Shown: positions 45,217 to 55,153 of the stretch, piece after piece
Layout: each line of letters opens with the position of its first letter
Numbering within the stretch: the stretch's first letter is position 1
Assembly (NCBI GenBank): GCA_019359325.1
Contig: JAHHHN010000001.1
Location: 806,001-870,000 of the forward strand
DNA length: 64,000 bases
Direction of reading: 5' to 3'
From: Mojavia pulchra JT2-VF2
GTDB lineage: Bacteria; Cyanobacteriota; Cyanobacteriia; Cyanobacteriales; Nostocaceae
The notes under the pieces: generated by a model
Database searches by the model: none
Told to the model about the DNA's origin: nothing
The model's input: only the letters and a program-made list of their open reading frames with translations
Made by a program: the position numbers and the translations under genes

Positions 45217-46902
45217 TCAACTCAATTGTTCATGCTTAAATTTCCCTTTAATAAACTTGTTAAAATATTGACCTTTAGACGGCGCATTGTCTAAGTCTTC
45301 TTTTATACTAGAAGGTACTTTGAAATACTCGTAAACACTTCCACTATCAAATTCAATAGTCAGTGTTTGAGTTTTTGGCTCATAGCGAAATTCCTTAAGA
45401 AAGCTGCCTTCTGGCTTGAGTAGAGGGAAGGCGATCGCATCTCGAATACTGGCACAATCTGTTAATAGCATCACCAATCTATCAATCCCAATCCCCAATC
45501 CCCCCGTAGGTGGCATTCCATATTCCAGGGCAGTTAGAAAATCTTCGTCAACGCCTTGGGCTTCCAAGTCGCCAGCAGCTTTCCGTGCCGCTTGTGCTTC
45601 TAGGCGTTCTCTTTGATCAATCGGATCGGTAAGTTCTGAGAAGCTGTTGGCAGTTTCCCGCCCAACTATAAATAACTCAAATCGCTCCACCAAACCAGGC
45701 TTAGAACGATGGGGCTTTGCCAAAGGTGAAATTTCTACGGGATAGTCAATTACAAAGGTAGGCTGAATTAAGTTGCTTTCTACCTTTTCTTCAAAGGCAA
45801 GATTCAGTAACTTACCAATCGATTGGGCTTCATCTACACCAGGAATATCAGCATCCTTACTAGCTGTTTTCGCTGCTTCCAATGTTTGGAATGAATTGAA
45901 ATCCAAGCCTGTAGATTCTTTGACTACATCATGCATCGTCACCCGCCGCCAAGGTGGTGTCAAATCTACAGCTTCCCCTTGGTAGGTAATTTGCAGCGTG
46001 CCGAGTACTTCTTGGGCAACAGTGGTAATAATACCCTCTGTCAGCGCCATCATATCGTTGTAATCGGCGTAGGCTTGGTAAATTTCTATCGTGGTAAATT
46101 CGGGGTTGTGTCGAGTCGAAATTCCTTCATTACGGAAAATTCGCCCTAATTCAAATACCTTTTCAAAACCACCCACAATCAACCGTTTGAGATGAAGTTC
46201 TGTGGCAATTCGCAGATACAACTCCATATCTAAGGTGTTGTGATAGGTGATAAACGGACGCGCATCCGCACCCCCAGCTTCACTTTGCAGAACGGGCGTT
46301 TCAATTTCTAGAAAGTCCCGCTGTTCTAAATAGCGACGAATCCCCGCAGTAATTTGGGCGCGACGGCGGAAAGTTTGCCGCACTTCCGGGTTGACAATCA
46401 AGTCAACATAGCGCTGACGGTAGCGTTTAGCAACATCCGTCAACCCATGCCACTTGTCGGGTAGAGGCAACAAAGATTTGGTGAGGATGCTGTATTGCTT
46501 GACGTAGACAGATAACTCGCCCTTTTCAGTCCGTTTAATAGTACCCTTGACTCCCAGGATGTCGCCTGTATCTGAGAGTTGCTTCAGGTGATTGAAAGCA
46601 TCAGCATCAATATCTGCCATGCTTTCTTGGATGCGATTTTTCTCTAAATAAAGCTGAATAATGCCTGTTTCATCTTGCAAAGTGAAGAAAGCCAGTTTAC
46701 CAAAGACGCGACGCGCTAGGATGCGTCCGGCAACGGCAACTTCTAAATCAACTTCTTCGCCACTGGGCAAATCAGTAAATTTTTCTTGTAATTGCGCTGC
46801 GTGGTGGGTAGATTCCCAACGATAGGCATAGGGATTCATCCCTAACTGTTTGATCTGGCCTACTTTTTCCAGCCTTGCGGCACGGATATCTTCTTCCGAC
46901 AT
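45217..46902 (-). CDS. lysS: Lysyl-tRNA synthetase with C-terminal KTSC domain
   Basis: Class II lysyl-tRNA synthetase, 561 aa. The N-terminal OB-fold anticodon-binding domain (about 50-160) has [20 protein letters not shown]. The catalytic domain shows motif 1 around [10 protein letters not shown], motif 2 [15 protein letters not shown], and motif 3 [12 protein letters not shown]. Classical enzymes end about at FPLLKPE (here residue about 498). A further 63 residues form a KTSC domain ([20 protein letters not shown]), ending in [18 protein letters not shown]. The KTSC domain is named for this fusion; its function is unknown. ATG 46902. Confidence 0.95.
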   Translation of the reverse strand: MSEEDIRAARLEKVGQIKQLGMNPYAYRWESTHHAAQLQEKFTDLPSGEEVDLEVAVAGRILARRVFGKLAFFTLQDETGIIQLYLEKNRIQESMADIDADAFNHLKQLSDTGDILGVKGTIKRTEKGELSVYVKQYSILTKSLLPLPDKWHGLTDVAKRYRQRYVDLIVNPEVRQTFRRRAQITAGIRRYLEQRDFLEIETPVLQSEAGGADARPFITYHNTLDMELYLRIATELHLKRLIVGGFEKVFELGRIFRNEGISTRHNPEFTTIEIYQAYADYNDMMALTEGIITTVAQEVLGTLQITYQGEAVDLTPPWRRVTMHDVVKESTGLDFNSFQTLEAAKTASKDADIPGVDEAQSIGKLLNLAFEEKVESNLIQPTFVIDYPVEISPLAKPHRSKPGLVERFELFIVGRETANSFSELTDPIDQRERLEAQAARKAAGDLEAQGVDEDFLTALEYGMPPTGGLGIGIDRLVMLLTDCASIRDAIAFPLLKPEGSFLKEFRYEPKTQTLTIEFDSGSVYEYFKVPSSIKEDLDNAPSKGQYFNKFIKGKFKHEQLS

Positions 46903-47556
46903 GGTAACGAACTAAAGAGGGCAAGATTAATTATAGATGCTGCAAAAGTAGCCAAGACTTTTAAGGATTGAATCTTGGATATAAGACGTGACGCAGGATT
47001 ACAGTTATTTTTTCTCTAAATAGATGTAGCAGGCTATAGTCTAGAGGCCACTAAATGAGAATGTACAGCTATAAGCAATACCTTGGCAGAGATTTGAACC
47101 CAAACAGTCAACTTTCTCTCTGGTTTTGGCGATGTCTAGTGTACTTTACTAAGTTTAATGTAACAAGCTATACAAAAAACTTATTTAATTTGTAAACAAA
47201 TATTATCGACTATACAAGGCTTTTAGCCTGAAAATTGTTCAGAATTTTTATTGGGGACGCTTTCCTAAAACAGCTAAATCTGGTAGTATCTTTTTTCATC
47301 GTCATCTCAAAATTTACCACAATGTATATTTATATAATTTGAGCAATCAAAAAAGCATATCTTTAATAACAAATCATTCTGAATGATAAGTATTTTCAAT
47401 GCTTGTTATTTCTGTGATAGACAAAACCTACGTACTTGAAAGATTCAAGGTTTTAAATCCTCTCTGGTAATAGTAAAAAAAGAGAGTTAGTAGCAGTCTT
47501 GCTGATAGCAAGCTACAACAGATTGAATTATAGGATGAAATAAAATTTGCTTTTTT
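46903..47556. other. Intergenic region with tRNA-like relic
   Basis: 654 bp, AT-rich. At 47085-47140 the minus strand has GGTTCAAATCTCTGCCAAGG, resembling a tRNA T-arm and acceptor 3' part, but the matching 5' stem is missing and the T-stem has mismatches. No other gene or terminator is recognised. Confidence 0.4.
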
Positions 47557-49188
47557 ATGCTAAACTCCGCAAAAGTTATACCTCTACCCATTGTTATTGA
47601 TAACATCCTCTCATCCTTGCTGAAAGTTAATGCTGTCAGCGTTGGGCGGAAACTAGGAGCAATAGCCGATAGCTATAGTACATCTGCTTTTTTGCCATCT
47701 TCTGTGAAGCATGACACTCGCTATATAGAAACATTAATAAAATATCAAGAAGCTAGTAACAATCATCTAGAAGAACTTCTACCACAACTACAAGGTGAGT
47801 TTAGCAAACAACTTTTAGAGCTATTGCGCGAATGGCAAGCTAATCAAATTCAGCAGAAATTGAAAAATATGCGCGCCATGTTTGAAAATAAAAAGCTGGC
47901 AACCATTTTTAATAAAGAAGAAAGTTACAGTATTTTAGCTGAAGCACAGAAAAAATACCGTTTATTGGTATTGTTTGCTCCACCAAATATTAGCCCCAAT
48001 TGCCCATCTTCTTTGCAACATGACTTACAAATAGAATTACCGGAGAAATTAAAAAGTTTTCTAAATAAAGACTATCCTTTCAATAGAGGCTTATGTCCGG
48101 TCGAATTTTATGGAAACTATTTTGTCCGTTCGATTGAGGATACAGATGTGCGCCAACTACAAAAAATTTTGGCTCCTGTGCCAACAGTAGTGTTGCACAG
48201 TAAAATAACTGATTATGAAGTTTATTTTAATGTTAGTTTTTGGCACCCGCAAAATAATAACATTGCTAAAATTTCCATGCCAGCTTGGAACTGGGAAGAA
48301 GTCAAAGAATCTTTACAAGCTGCGGATAATGATGAGATTCGAGCTATTCGCACTATTCGGCAAATTATTGTCACAATTCACCAAATTTTAGCAGCATTTA
48401 TTGCTGATTGGTATTACTTACATCTCAACCATACCTATGAACCAAAGTTATTTCATTTAGAATCAGAGTTTGCATTAGGTAGGTGGTCATCAGATTTACT
48501 CCAACCATATATTGATACACTAAAAGAGATTTATTTGCATCAAAAGGAAGCATATAAACAGGGTTCTAAAAACTTAACTCAGGAGAAGGATGAGAAAAAA
48601 GGTGACCTAAGAGACGGATTAGAAACGTCTAAAATTAAGCCTGAGCAGTGGAAGGTAAACGTAAAAGAAACTCACAACCTAGAAACTAAATCAGATATAT
48701 ATTACTCTAAACTGCGTTATCTATTATCAGAAGGCAAGTGGAAAGAAGCGGATGAAGAAACCACTAAAATTATCCTCAAAATTGCAGGTCAAAAAACAAA
48801 GAACTTGCCTTCTGAACAAGCAAGAATAAACGATCTATTTTTATCTAGCGAATCGATCAGTGGTTTTTCTTGTGAAGATATTCGGATTATTGATAAACTC
48901 TGGTTAAAGTACAGCAATGCCCATTTTGGCTTGAGTATACAAACATGTATTTGGCAAGCAGTAAGCCATAAAAATGAAGATATAAACAGGATGTGCAGAG
49001 ATTTTGCTGAACGTGTCGGCTGGCTTGTAAATGGTAATTGGAGTCATCATGATCAAATAACTTATGTGCTTGATGCTCCCATTGGACATCTCCCCTTTGC
49101 TTTTACGCAATGCTTTTTGAAGACAAACGAGAATAATTGGGGTTATTGGTACGATTTTTACTATCGCCTCCAAAATTGTGAATTATAA
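47557..49188 (+). CDS. GUN4-domain fusion protein
   Basis: 543 aa. The C-terminal part, about residues 380-525, is a GUN4 domain: YYSKLRYLLSEGKWKEADEE, then FSCEDIRIIDKLWLKYSNAH and FAERVGWLVNGNWSHHDQIT. GUN4 proper binds porphyrins and stimulates Mg-chelatase; stand-alone GUN4 lacks the long N-terminal part seen here. Residues 1-340 show no recognised family, with a coiled-coil-like region (LEELLPQLQGEFSKQLLELL) followed by an alpha/beta region. Cyanobacterial GUN4 domains are often fused to kinase or caspase domains in signalling-like proteins; the role here is open. Charged Lys/Glu linker at about 335-365. No SD visible; ATG 47557. Confidence 0.8.
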   Translation: MLNSAKVIPLPIVIDNILSSLLKVNAVSVGRKLGAIADSYSTSAFLPSSVKHDTRYIETLIKYQEASNNHLEELLPQLQGEFSKQLLELLREWQANQIQQKLKNMRAMFENKKLATIFNKEESYSILAEAQKKYRLLVLFAPPNISPNCPSSLQHDLQIELPEKLKSFLNKDYPFNRGLCPVEFYGNYFVRSIEDTDVRQLQKILAPVPTVVLHSKITDYEVYFNVSFWHPQNNNIAKISMPAWNWEEVKESLQAADNDEIRAIRTIRQIIVTIHQILAAFIADWYYLHLNHTYEPKLFHLESEFALGRWSSDLLQPYIDTLKEIYLHQKEAYKQGSKNLTQEKDEKKGDLRDGLETSKIKPEQWKVNVKETHNLETKSDIYYSKLRYLLSEGKWKEADEETTKIILKIAGQKTKNLPSEQARINDLFLSSESISGFSCEDIRIIDKLWLKYSNAHFGLSIQTCIWQAVSHKNEDINRMCRDFAERVGWLVNGNWSHHDQITYVLDAPIGHLPFAFTQCFLKTNENNWGYWYDFYYRLQNCEL

Positions 49189-49271
49189 CATACTAAGTAT
49201 TATAAGTAAATTCTGAATAGTATTACTGACCAAATTATAGAGATTTAGTGGTGTAAGTGAAACTTTTACTT

Positions 49272-49676
49272 CTATACTCTTCCTGATGCAATTTGCGAGT
49301 AAATTGCTTTCATTTTTAGGTTAGTAAATTGCAATATTGCTTTTACAAGCTCTTGCTGTTCTGGTTGTAAATCAAGTTTTTCTAAAGCTTGATTAAGGTT
49401 ATTACCGATATGCAGGTTTTGAGCAAGTTTGGCACGTTGCGATGAATCTAAGACAGCCTGAATCTCTTTATTTCTTCTTTGACGTACAGCCTGGAGTTTT
49501 TGGCGTTGCAGAGGAGTTAGATCAATTTCTGAGAATGAGTTTGATGCTTGGCTAATAATTATGCTAGAAGTAGCATCGGTTGGATATGGTGCTGCTAAAG
49601 CAATTCCAGGTATGAACAAGACCAAAGCAAGAATATTAGCTAACACAGACAGCCACTTTAGAAATTTAATTGCCAT
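49272..49676 (-). CDS. Spy/CpxP-like periplasmic protein
   Basis: 134 aa. Signal peptide (WLSVLANILALVLFIPGIALA), then a helical domain with LTPLQRQKLQAVRQRRNKEI and LQPEQQELVKAILQF, in the style of Spy/CpxP proteins (two LTxxQ-like motifs). A chaperone or metal-stress role is inferred. The start was placed at ATG 49676, 9 nt after GGAG; ATG 49691 is an alternative. Confidence 0.6.
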   Translation of the reverse strand: MAIKFLKWLSVLANILALVLFIPGIALAAPYPTDATSSIIISQASNSFSEIDLTPLQRQKLQAVRQRRNKEIQAVLDSSQRAKLAQNLHIGNNLNQALEKLDLQPEQQELVKAILQFTNLKMKAIYSQIASGRV

Positions 49677-50059
49677 ATTAAGTTTCTCCATCAAATTCAA
49701 GTTTTTGCAAGAGTGGTTTTAAGCTTGTAAAAATAGTTTTGCATTAAATATAGACGTCGTATGAGACTACTAAGGCGACACTGCTAAAAATAGAGGATAA
49801 ATTTTTTAGGTTAGATTGAAGAAAATATAAAACTCAAAAACTCTGCCAATGCTGGGTTATGCAGAGCAAAATTCAACATTGGCAAAATTTATACCCATGT
49901 ACGCTTATAGAGTAGCTAAGTCACTATTAACATATCTACTCTAAATTGGTACATTAGATAAAAATTTTAAAGCTGGGAACATACTGCGGGTGGCTGCAAT
50001 TAATAATTGGGGTATATCAGAGTATATGCACTGCCACCAAATTTAAATCAATACTTAGA
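49677..50059. other. Intergenic region
   Basis: 383 bp, AT-rich, with no coding frame, repeat or hairpin that I can support. Confidence 0.5.
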
Positions 50060-51022
50060 TTACTCAGAGTTTTTCATTCTGTTAATTTCTTGTTGTAATT
50101 CTTCAATTTGCCGACGCAAAGTTTCTACATTATCTTCAGGAGTTTGGGCTGCAACATTGACTGCTCCAGATGCAGGCGATCGCTGATAGTTTCCGCGGCG
50201 AATTTGCTGGTATTCTTCTGATACTGCCCACTCCCGTAGATAGCGCACACGTTCTACCGGGAAAGGATGACTAAGCATCATTCCTTGCCCGCCATTGTAC
50301 ATTAAGAATTTATACACTTGATTCAGCCCATCTGCGTCCAGTGCCTGATAACTGTCTGACTGAGTGATGAATTCTTGCAAACTACATTCGTTAGCATATT
50401 TGACGCTACCTCCAGAAACTTTCATCATCGAAGACATTACTGGATTCAAGTCATCCATAACTAACAGCGCAGCACGATCCGCCGATAACTCCGCTTTACG
50501 CCGCCATTCAAAAAAGGCATAAATTAAAGCTTGAGTAACAAAATTGCCGATGCCAAAAGTTAATTCGCCCAAGGCAGAAGCAGCACTCATCGCCCACATC
50601 GCCATTTGAATTAAAATAGTATGACCACATTTAATATGCCCCAGTTCATGGGCTAGCACCGCCCGAATTTCGCCTTCGTCTAGTAAGTCTAGTATCCCTG
50701 TATTTATGACTATGTAAGGATTCTCTTGCCCCAAGGCATAGCTATTTGCTTGGGGATTTTGCAAGATAAACAGTGTAGGTTCTGGATAAATGTCCAAATC
50801 TCGTACACATTCCCGAAACATCTGGTAAATAGTGGAGTATTGACGCGGCCCGACTTGGATGGTGTTGCCCATTAAATAAACTAACTGAGGGCGTTCGTAA
50901 ATAAATTCCACAAATTTACGGGCAATTAAATCAAATCCCGGTAAATTTCGTAAAGCTTGCTCGGCTTGGCGATCCAGTGGATGCCTAAAGGCTTCGCTGG
51001 AAATTCCTGTGTAAGTTGGCAT
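50060..51022 (-). CDS. M48 family metallopeptidase
   Basis: 320 aa. The zinc motif HELGH begins at H125 (AVLAHELGHIKCGHTIL), with the third ligand expected in AELSADRAALLV (Glu). The protein lacks the four membrane passes of HtpX: only one hydrophobic stretch near residues 138-170 (AMWAMSAASALGELTFGIG), so it is probably a peripheral or single-pass form. C-terminal coiled coil (ETLRRQIEELQQEINRMK). ATG 51022, divergent from the pseudo-helicase gene across 164 bp that hold GTCAGTAGTCAGTAG-type short repeats. Confidence 0.85.
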   Translation of the reverse strand: MPTYTGISSEAFRHPLDRQAEQALRNLPGFDLIARKFVEFIYERPQLVYLMGNTIQVGPRQYSTIYQMFRECVRDLDIYPEPTLFILQNPQANSYALGQENPYIVINTGILDLLDEGEIRAVLAHELGHIKCGHTILIQMAMWAMSAASALGELTFGIGNFVTQALIYAFFEWRRKAELSADRAALLVMDDLNPVMSSMMKVSGGSVKYANECSLQEFITQSDSYQALDADGLNQVYKFLMYNGGQGMMLSHPFPVERVRYLREWAVSEEYQQIRRGNYQRSPASGAVNVAAQTPEDNVETLRRQIEELQQEINRMKNSE

Positions 51023-51186
51023 AATTCAGGGAAATAGGTAAATGGTCAGTGGTTAGTCGTCAGTAGTCAGTAGAAAACAAGTGGTCACTGACAACTTACA
51101 AATAACAACTGACAGCTAACTAATGACAAGATAATAGAAATGGGGCTATTGGAAGTAAAAATCACTTTGTATGGGATTAAAAGCGT

Positions 51187-52734
51187 GTGATTGAAGCAGA
51201 AGTTCATTTGTCATTACATAACTTTTTGCGATCGCAGGCGGGTTTCCCTTCCTGGCCCCATCATTTGACGATGGCAAGGTTGGTAGCACGCGCCTTGCGC
51301 TTGGGACGTAGCGCCTTAATTCAAGTCGGGGCGGTTTGTGGCTATCAAGGTCGGTATCGCACTAGTTTTGTAGCATCAGCATTAATGTGGCATGGCCCTG
51401 TAATTATTGTTGCCCCAGAAGCGGTGCAGCAACGCCTGCTAAAAGTGGAAATTCCCCGATTACAGCAGTGGCTGCAAGCTACAAAACCAATTAGAACTGG
51501 TGACGATTGGCCTGATCCTGAGTTCCGAGGATTGCTACTTACCTCCCCAGAAGCTTGGTTAAGAGGGCAGTTGGCTGCTGTTAAACCTTTTCCCACAGGC
51601 ATTCCCACAATTATTGATGGGGTAGATGATCTCGAAGATTGGGTACGTCATCAGCTCACCCAAAATATTCAACCCTATGACTGGGACGAACTCATGCTTG
51701 CTTTTCCCCAACAAGCTGAGATAATTCGTTCGGCACGGGTACAATTGACGCGCGAATTGTTCCAGCACCCAGCTAATCCTTATGAGTGCTATCTGATTTC
51801 CCAAAAAGAAGTAGAGATTTTGAACGATCTCTATTTAGCGTTAGATCAAGCTAAATTGCCGATTGCTTGGAAACACTTCTGGGACGAATTTCAAAATATT
51901 AATGAAAACTCTTCTTCCCTTCCGCTTTTGTGGGCGACTATTGCCCGTCGTCAAGGTTTATTTTCTTTACATTGTGCCCCAATTGAATTAGATAAAACAC
52001 TTTCACCAATTTGGCAACGGCAACCCGTGGTGTTAATTGGCAGTGCCTTGGAACCAGAAACTGAGGCTCCTTTGTTCCGTCAACGTTTGGGGTTGGAGGA
52101 TGTAACTTGTCTCAAGTTCTCATCTGATAGCCAAGCAGAAGCGATTCAACTGTATATACCCTATCAGTTACCTCTACCCAACACGCCAGAATTTCAAGCG
52201 GCGTTTATTCATAAAGTTCGTACACTCTTATGTCTCAGTACCACAGCACCAGGATTAACAGTTGTGTTAATCGGGGATGTGCCACTTAAATCTCAGGTAG
52301 GAGCAATTTTGGCCTCTGAATTCGGTTCACGAGTGCAGGTAGAAAAAACTTGTCTGGATGAAAATAGTATTTTAGTCAGCGGCTGGGAATTTTGGCGAGA
52401 ACATCAAAGTGTTTTGCCCGCACCTCATCTGTTAATTATTGCTACTTTGCCCCTGCCATCGTTGGAAAGTCCCCTAGTGGCTGGTAGGGTAGCTCACTAT
52501 AAGCGATCGCATCAAGATTGGTTTCGTTTATATCTTTTACCAACAGCTTTAAATGAATTGCAAAGAGCGATCGCTCCAGCCAGAGAAAGTCAAGGTATTG
52601 TTGCTTTATTGGATAGCCGTGTGGTTAACCGTAGCTATGGATCTCAAATTCTCGCTGCTCTTAGTCCTCTAGCACGCATTAATTATCTAGATCCCAGCCT
52701 GTTTTCCAGTGGCAATGAGGAAAATTCCGCTTAG
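51187..52734 (+). CDS. DinG/XPD-like helicase homologue with degenerate ATPase motifs
   Basis: 515 aa from GTG 51187. The order of the blocks is that of a DinG-type superfamily 2 helicase, but the key residues are lost. The Walker A position reads CGYQGRYRTS (residues 51-60; Lys replaced by Arg, last Gly by Tyr). The DEAH position reads IIDGVDDLEDW (Glu replaced by Gly). The C-terminal helicase domain keeps LVAGRVAHYKRSHQDWFRLYL and, at motif VI, LQRAIAPARESQGIVALLDS. The frame is intact and long, so this is probably a conserved non-catalytic relative and not a decaying gene. No iron-sulfur Cys cluster is visible. Role unknown. Confidence 0.6.
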   Translation: MIEAEVHLSLHNFLRSQAGFPSWPHHLTMARLVARALRLGRSALIQVGAVCGYQGRYRTSFVASALMWHGPVIIVAPEAVQQRLLKVEIPRLQQWLQATKPIRTGDDWPDPEFRGLLLTSPEAWLRGQLAAVKPFPTGIPTIIDGVDDLEDWVRHQLTQNIQPYDWDELMLAFPQQAEIIRSARVQLTRELFQHPANPYECYLISQKEVEILNDLYLALDQAKLPIAWKHFWDEFQNINENSSSLPLLWATIARRQGLFSLHCAPIELDKTLSPIWQRQPVVLIGSALEPETEAPLFRQRLGLEDVTCLKFSSDSQAEAIQLYIPYQLPLPNTPEFQAAFIHKVRTLLCLSTTAPGLTVVLIGDVPLKSQVGAILASEFGSRVQVEKTCLDENSILVSGWEFWREHQSVLPAPHLLIIATLPLPSLESPLVAGRVAHYKRSHQDWFRLYLLPTALNELQRAIAPARESQGIVALLDSRVVNRSYGSQILAALSPLARINYLDPSLFSSGNEENSA

Positions 52735-52954
52735 AAACGTCTATTAATGCTTGGCTATTAACTATTTACGTTTTGTCAACCGCAGTGCAATCGCTTCTGG
52801 GTAAACGCTATTATCAGCTTATTCAGGCATTTGATGCTTCATAAGCTGTCATCTATTTCATTTGCACCAAAAACAAGATTGATTTCCAACCTTGTGTATT
52901 TGAAATGAATGCCAATCTAAACATAAAACCTAAACGAATTTTGAATTGTTAATT

Positions 52955-53170
52955 ATGGGCGAAGCAAAGCGTCGTAAAACCACACTCGGAGATAAATACG
53001 GTCAAGATACTCGCATACTGCCGTGGTTACCCATCACCAAAACCCAAGCTGAACTTTTTGTCAGTTGGACTACTCGCGGGGCGTGGATAGGTATTGGTCT
53101 TATGGTTGCTGGCTGGGTAACTATTCGTTTTATCGGCCCAGCTTTCGGGTGGTGGCAAGTAGTCTCATAA
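52955..53170 (+). CDS. DUF2839 membrane protein
   Basis: 71 aa. MGEAKRRKTTLGDKYGQ at the start and one transmembrane segment (TRGAWIGIGLMVAGWVTIRFI), ending in FGWWQVVS, are characteristic of DUF2839, a small cyanobacterial/plastid family of unknown function. ATG 52955 was chosen over an upstream TTG in frame at 52946. Confidence 0.8.
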   Translation: MGEAKRRKTTLGDKYGQDTRILPWLPITKTQAELFVSWTTRGAWIGIGLMVAGWVTIRFIGPAFGWWQVVS

Positions 53171-54460
53171 AACCTTTCTATGCGGCAATAATACTGCCAC
53201 CATAACTGCTGGGGTTTGGTTGTATAAGTAATTGCCGCTTGTAAACAATATTCTTGAGTTTTAAGTACCCTGTGGTTAATTGACCGTAAAATTCCAACAC
53301 ACTAAAGAATTCAAGCTAGCAGTAGCATAGTTATATGTGCTGATTTATTTGTATATTTAATTACAATAAATACATTTATTCATTAAGAATTACTTGGGTT
53401 GTAAAGATGGAGTTGATTTGGTAAAAATTCACCATCTCATCAGCTTTGATTTTGTCTTTGTAGTTCACTCTATTGGCTTATTGTTTATAACTTTTGCCAG
53501 AGTAGGAGAAATCTCGTTTTAAATACTGTTAGTTAACAGAACTTCCTGGAAACAGGCTCTTATGACTGTGGATGATAAATATATCTGGTGTTTTATGTCA
53601 TGCTGAGTACCGAGCCAAGTTCAGGAACTCTTCCATACTCAATATCTACATCACGAAATAATTGCGCGTTTAACCCTGACTGTGTTCTACCGAGAATCGG
53701 CTTTTTTGTATTTTAGGCAACTTTTCACCATGATTACCATAGGATTTTTAGTAACTTATGCAACATTTTCACAATGCTCTCAACAGATGTGAGAATATTG
53801 CCGAAATGGCAACATGAGTTTACTGAATTTAGTTATTCTCAGCGCTAAATCTATCGATTTTGGGTTTTACATTTAACCTTTTGGTTGCGATACACACTTT
53901 GTATAATATCTAACTTTAAAAATATGTATACGTCTGGAATCACAAATTCATAAGTTGCACAGTTATCTGCCAATTTCAGATTTGGTAAAATTTGCCTTGG
54001 GGCACCAAATACTTAGGCAAAGCCAAGTGTATGTCAAAGAACAAACACGTTTACCAACTGTTCCGGGTAATTCGGCAATTGTAAGGAGCATTAAAGCCTT
54101 TACCAGAGGAACTTTTGGTTGCACTAGCCGATAAAAATGTAATATGTAGCTTTTCGGTAGTTGACTAGTACCAAATTTAAGTTACTCTTAAAGCGGATCG
54201 CTTTTCATAAGCATCTCAACTGGCGGAAGCGCATAAAGACAATCTTAAATTTAGCAATTCTGTCTGATATTTTGAATTTACAAACTGAATAGTTTGATAC
54301 GGCACGCCAAACCGTTATCTACTACCCTAAGCAAGGTAGTCAATAAACTACCTATTAAGTGTCTGGTTATTGTAATGGATAGTTTACAATACCAGTGGAT
54401 GAGAAAATCTAAAGAAAATATAAAAGTAACTCAAATGACTGTGGTGTCTGGAGGACAAAA
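53171..54460. other. Largest gene-free region, 1290 bp
   Basis: Between DUF2839 and DUF1815 genes. A perfect 8-bp inverted repeat GCGGCAAT/ATTGCCGC lies at 53182-53238. A short CCGA-GAA-TCGG hairpin with a T-run occurs near 53690-53710. At about 53907-54134 a plus-strand frame of some 73 codons without ATG reads protein-like (SDLVKFALGHQILRQSQVYV, then PGNSAIVRSIKAFTRG) and ends at TAA; it may be a remnant of a gene. The remainder is AT-rich without recognisable features. Confidence 0.45.
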
Positions 54461-54805
54461 GTGTTTCTAAGACTAGCGCATCAACATCGGCAATTCGTCC
54501 AAGACTTGGTAATGAACTTGCAGGCCTTGGCAATTGTACTAGAACGGCGTGGGTATCCTGCGTCATGTTATACCTGTGGCGACCAGATGAATAGTGCTTC
54601 ATTTATGGTCAGCTTGGGAAACAACCACCTGATTCGGTTTTTAGTATCCGATTACGGAATTACTTGGACTGAAATGCGGGACGATCGCGAATTAATGAAG
54701 TTAGAAGGTGCGGAGGCGATTAGCCAATTACAGGAACTTGCTAATCTTGTCAAACAACCCGCGCCAGCTTGTACAACTAACAAAGCCCTCGCCAAGAAGT
54801 TTTAA
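54461..54805 (+). CDS. DUF1815 protein
   Basis: 114 aa, soluble. FLRLAHQHRQFVQDLVMNLQ, then SCYTCGDQMNSASFMVSLG and ITWTEMRDDRELMKLEG are diagnostic for DUF1815, a highly conserved cyanobacterial family of unknown function. It starts with GTG; SD GGAGG at 54450-54454 lies 6 nt upstream, which decides the start. A long spacer without genes precedes it. Confidence 0.88.
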   Translation: MFLRLAHQHRQFVQDLVMNLQALAIVLERRGYPASCYTCGDQMNSASFMVSLGNNHLIRFLVSDYGITWTEMRDDRELMKLEGAEAISQLQELANLVKQPAPACTTNKALAKKF

Positions 54806-55153
54806 GGATTCTTGCGTCTAATGAGGGGATTAGAAAAAGGTTCTAAGAAGATAACTGGTAATTGGGAATTGGTAATTGTGGGTTGGTTTTCCATCATCTA
54901 TTACCTATTCACCATTACCGTTCAATAATTAGCCTATAACTGGCGTGTAATCTCCTTTTCAGCGAGCCACAGACCTATCAAAAGCATTCTGAAGCTTTTG
55001 TGTGCATGAGAATCTATGTTGGGTCTGCCAGGATGTGTCAATTTCGCCCTAATGCGAATTATCGATTGACCTGAGGAAATAATTTAGAAATTTGGCATTT
55101 CCCTTAGGTTTAGGTTATTTGTAGCAAATTGCTGCGTCTCTAGCTGTAAGACA
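54806..55153. other. Intergenic region with foldback near 54850-54930
   Basis: 348 bp. GGTAATTGGGAATTGGTAATTG at the left and the partly complementary CTATTACCTATTCACCATTACC at the right form a weak foldback. No gene. The DUF1815 and CHAT genes converge here. Confidence 0.45.

Noticed and set aside
54384-54602. 72-codon minus-strand frame
   Set aside because: Antisense to the well-supported DUF1815 gene.
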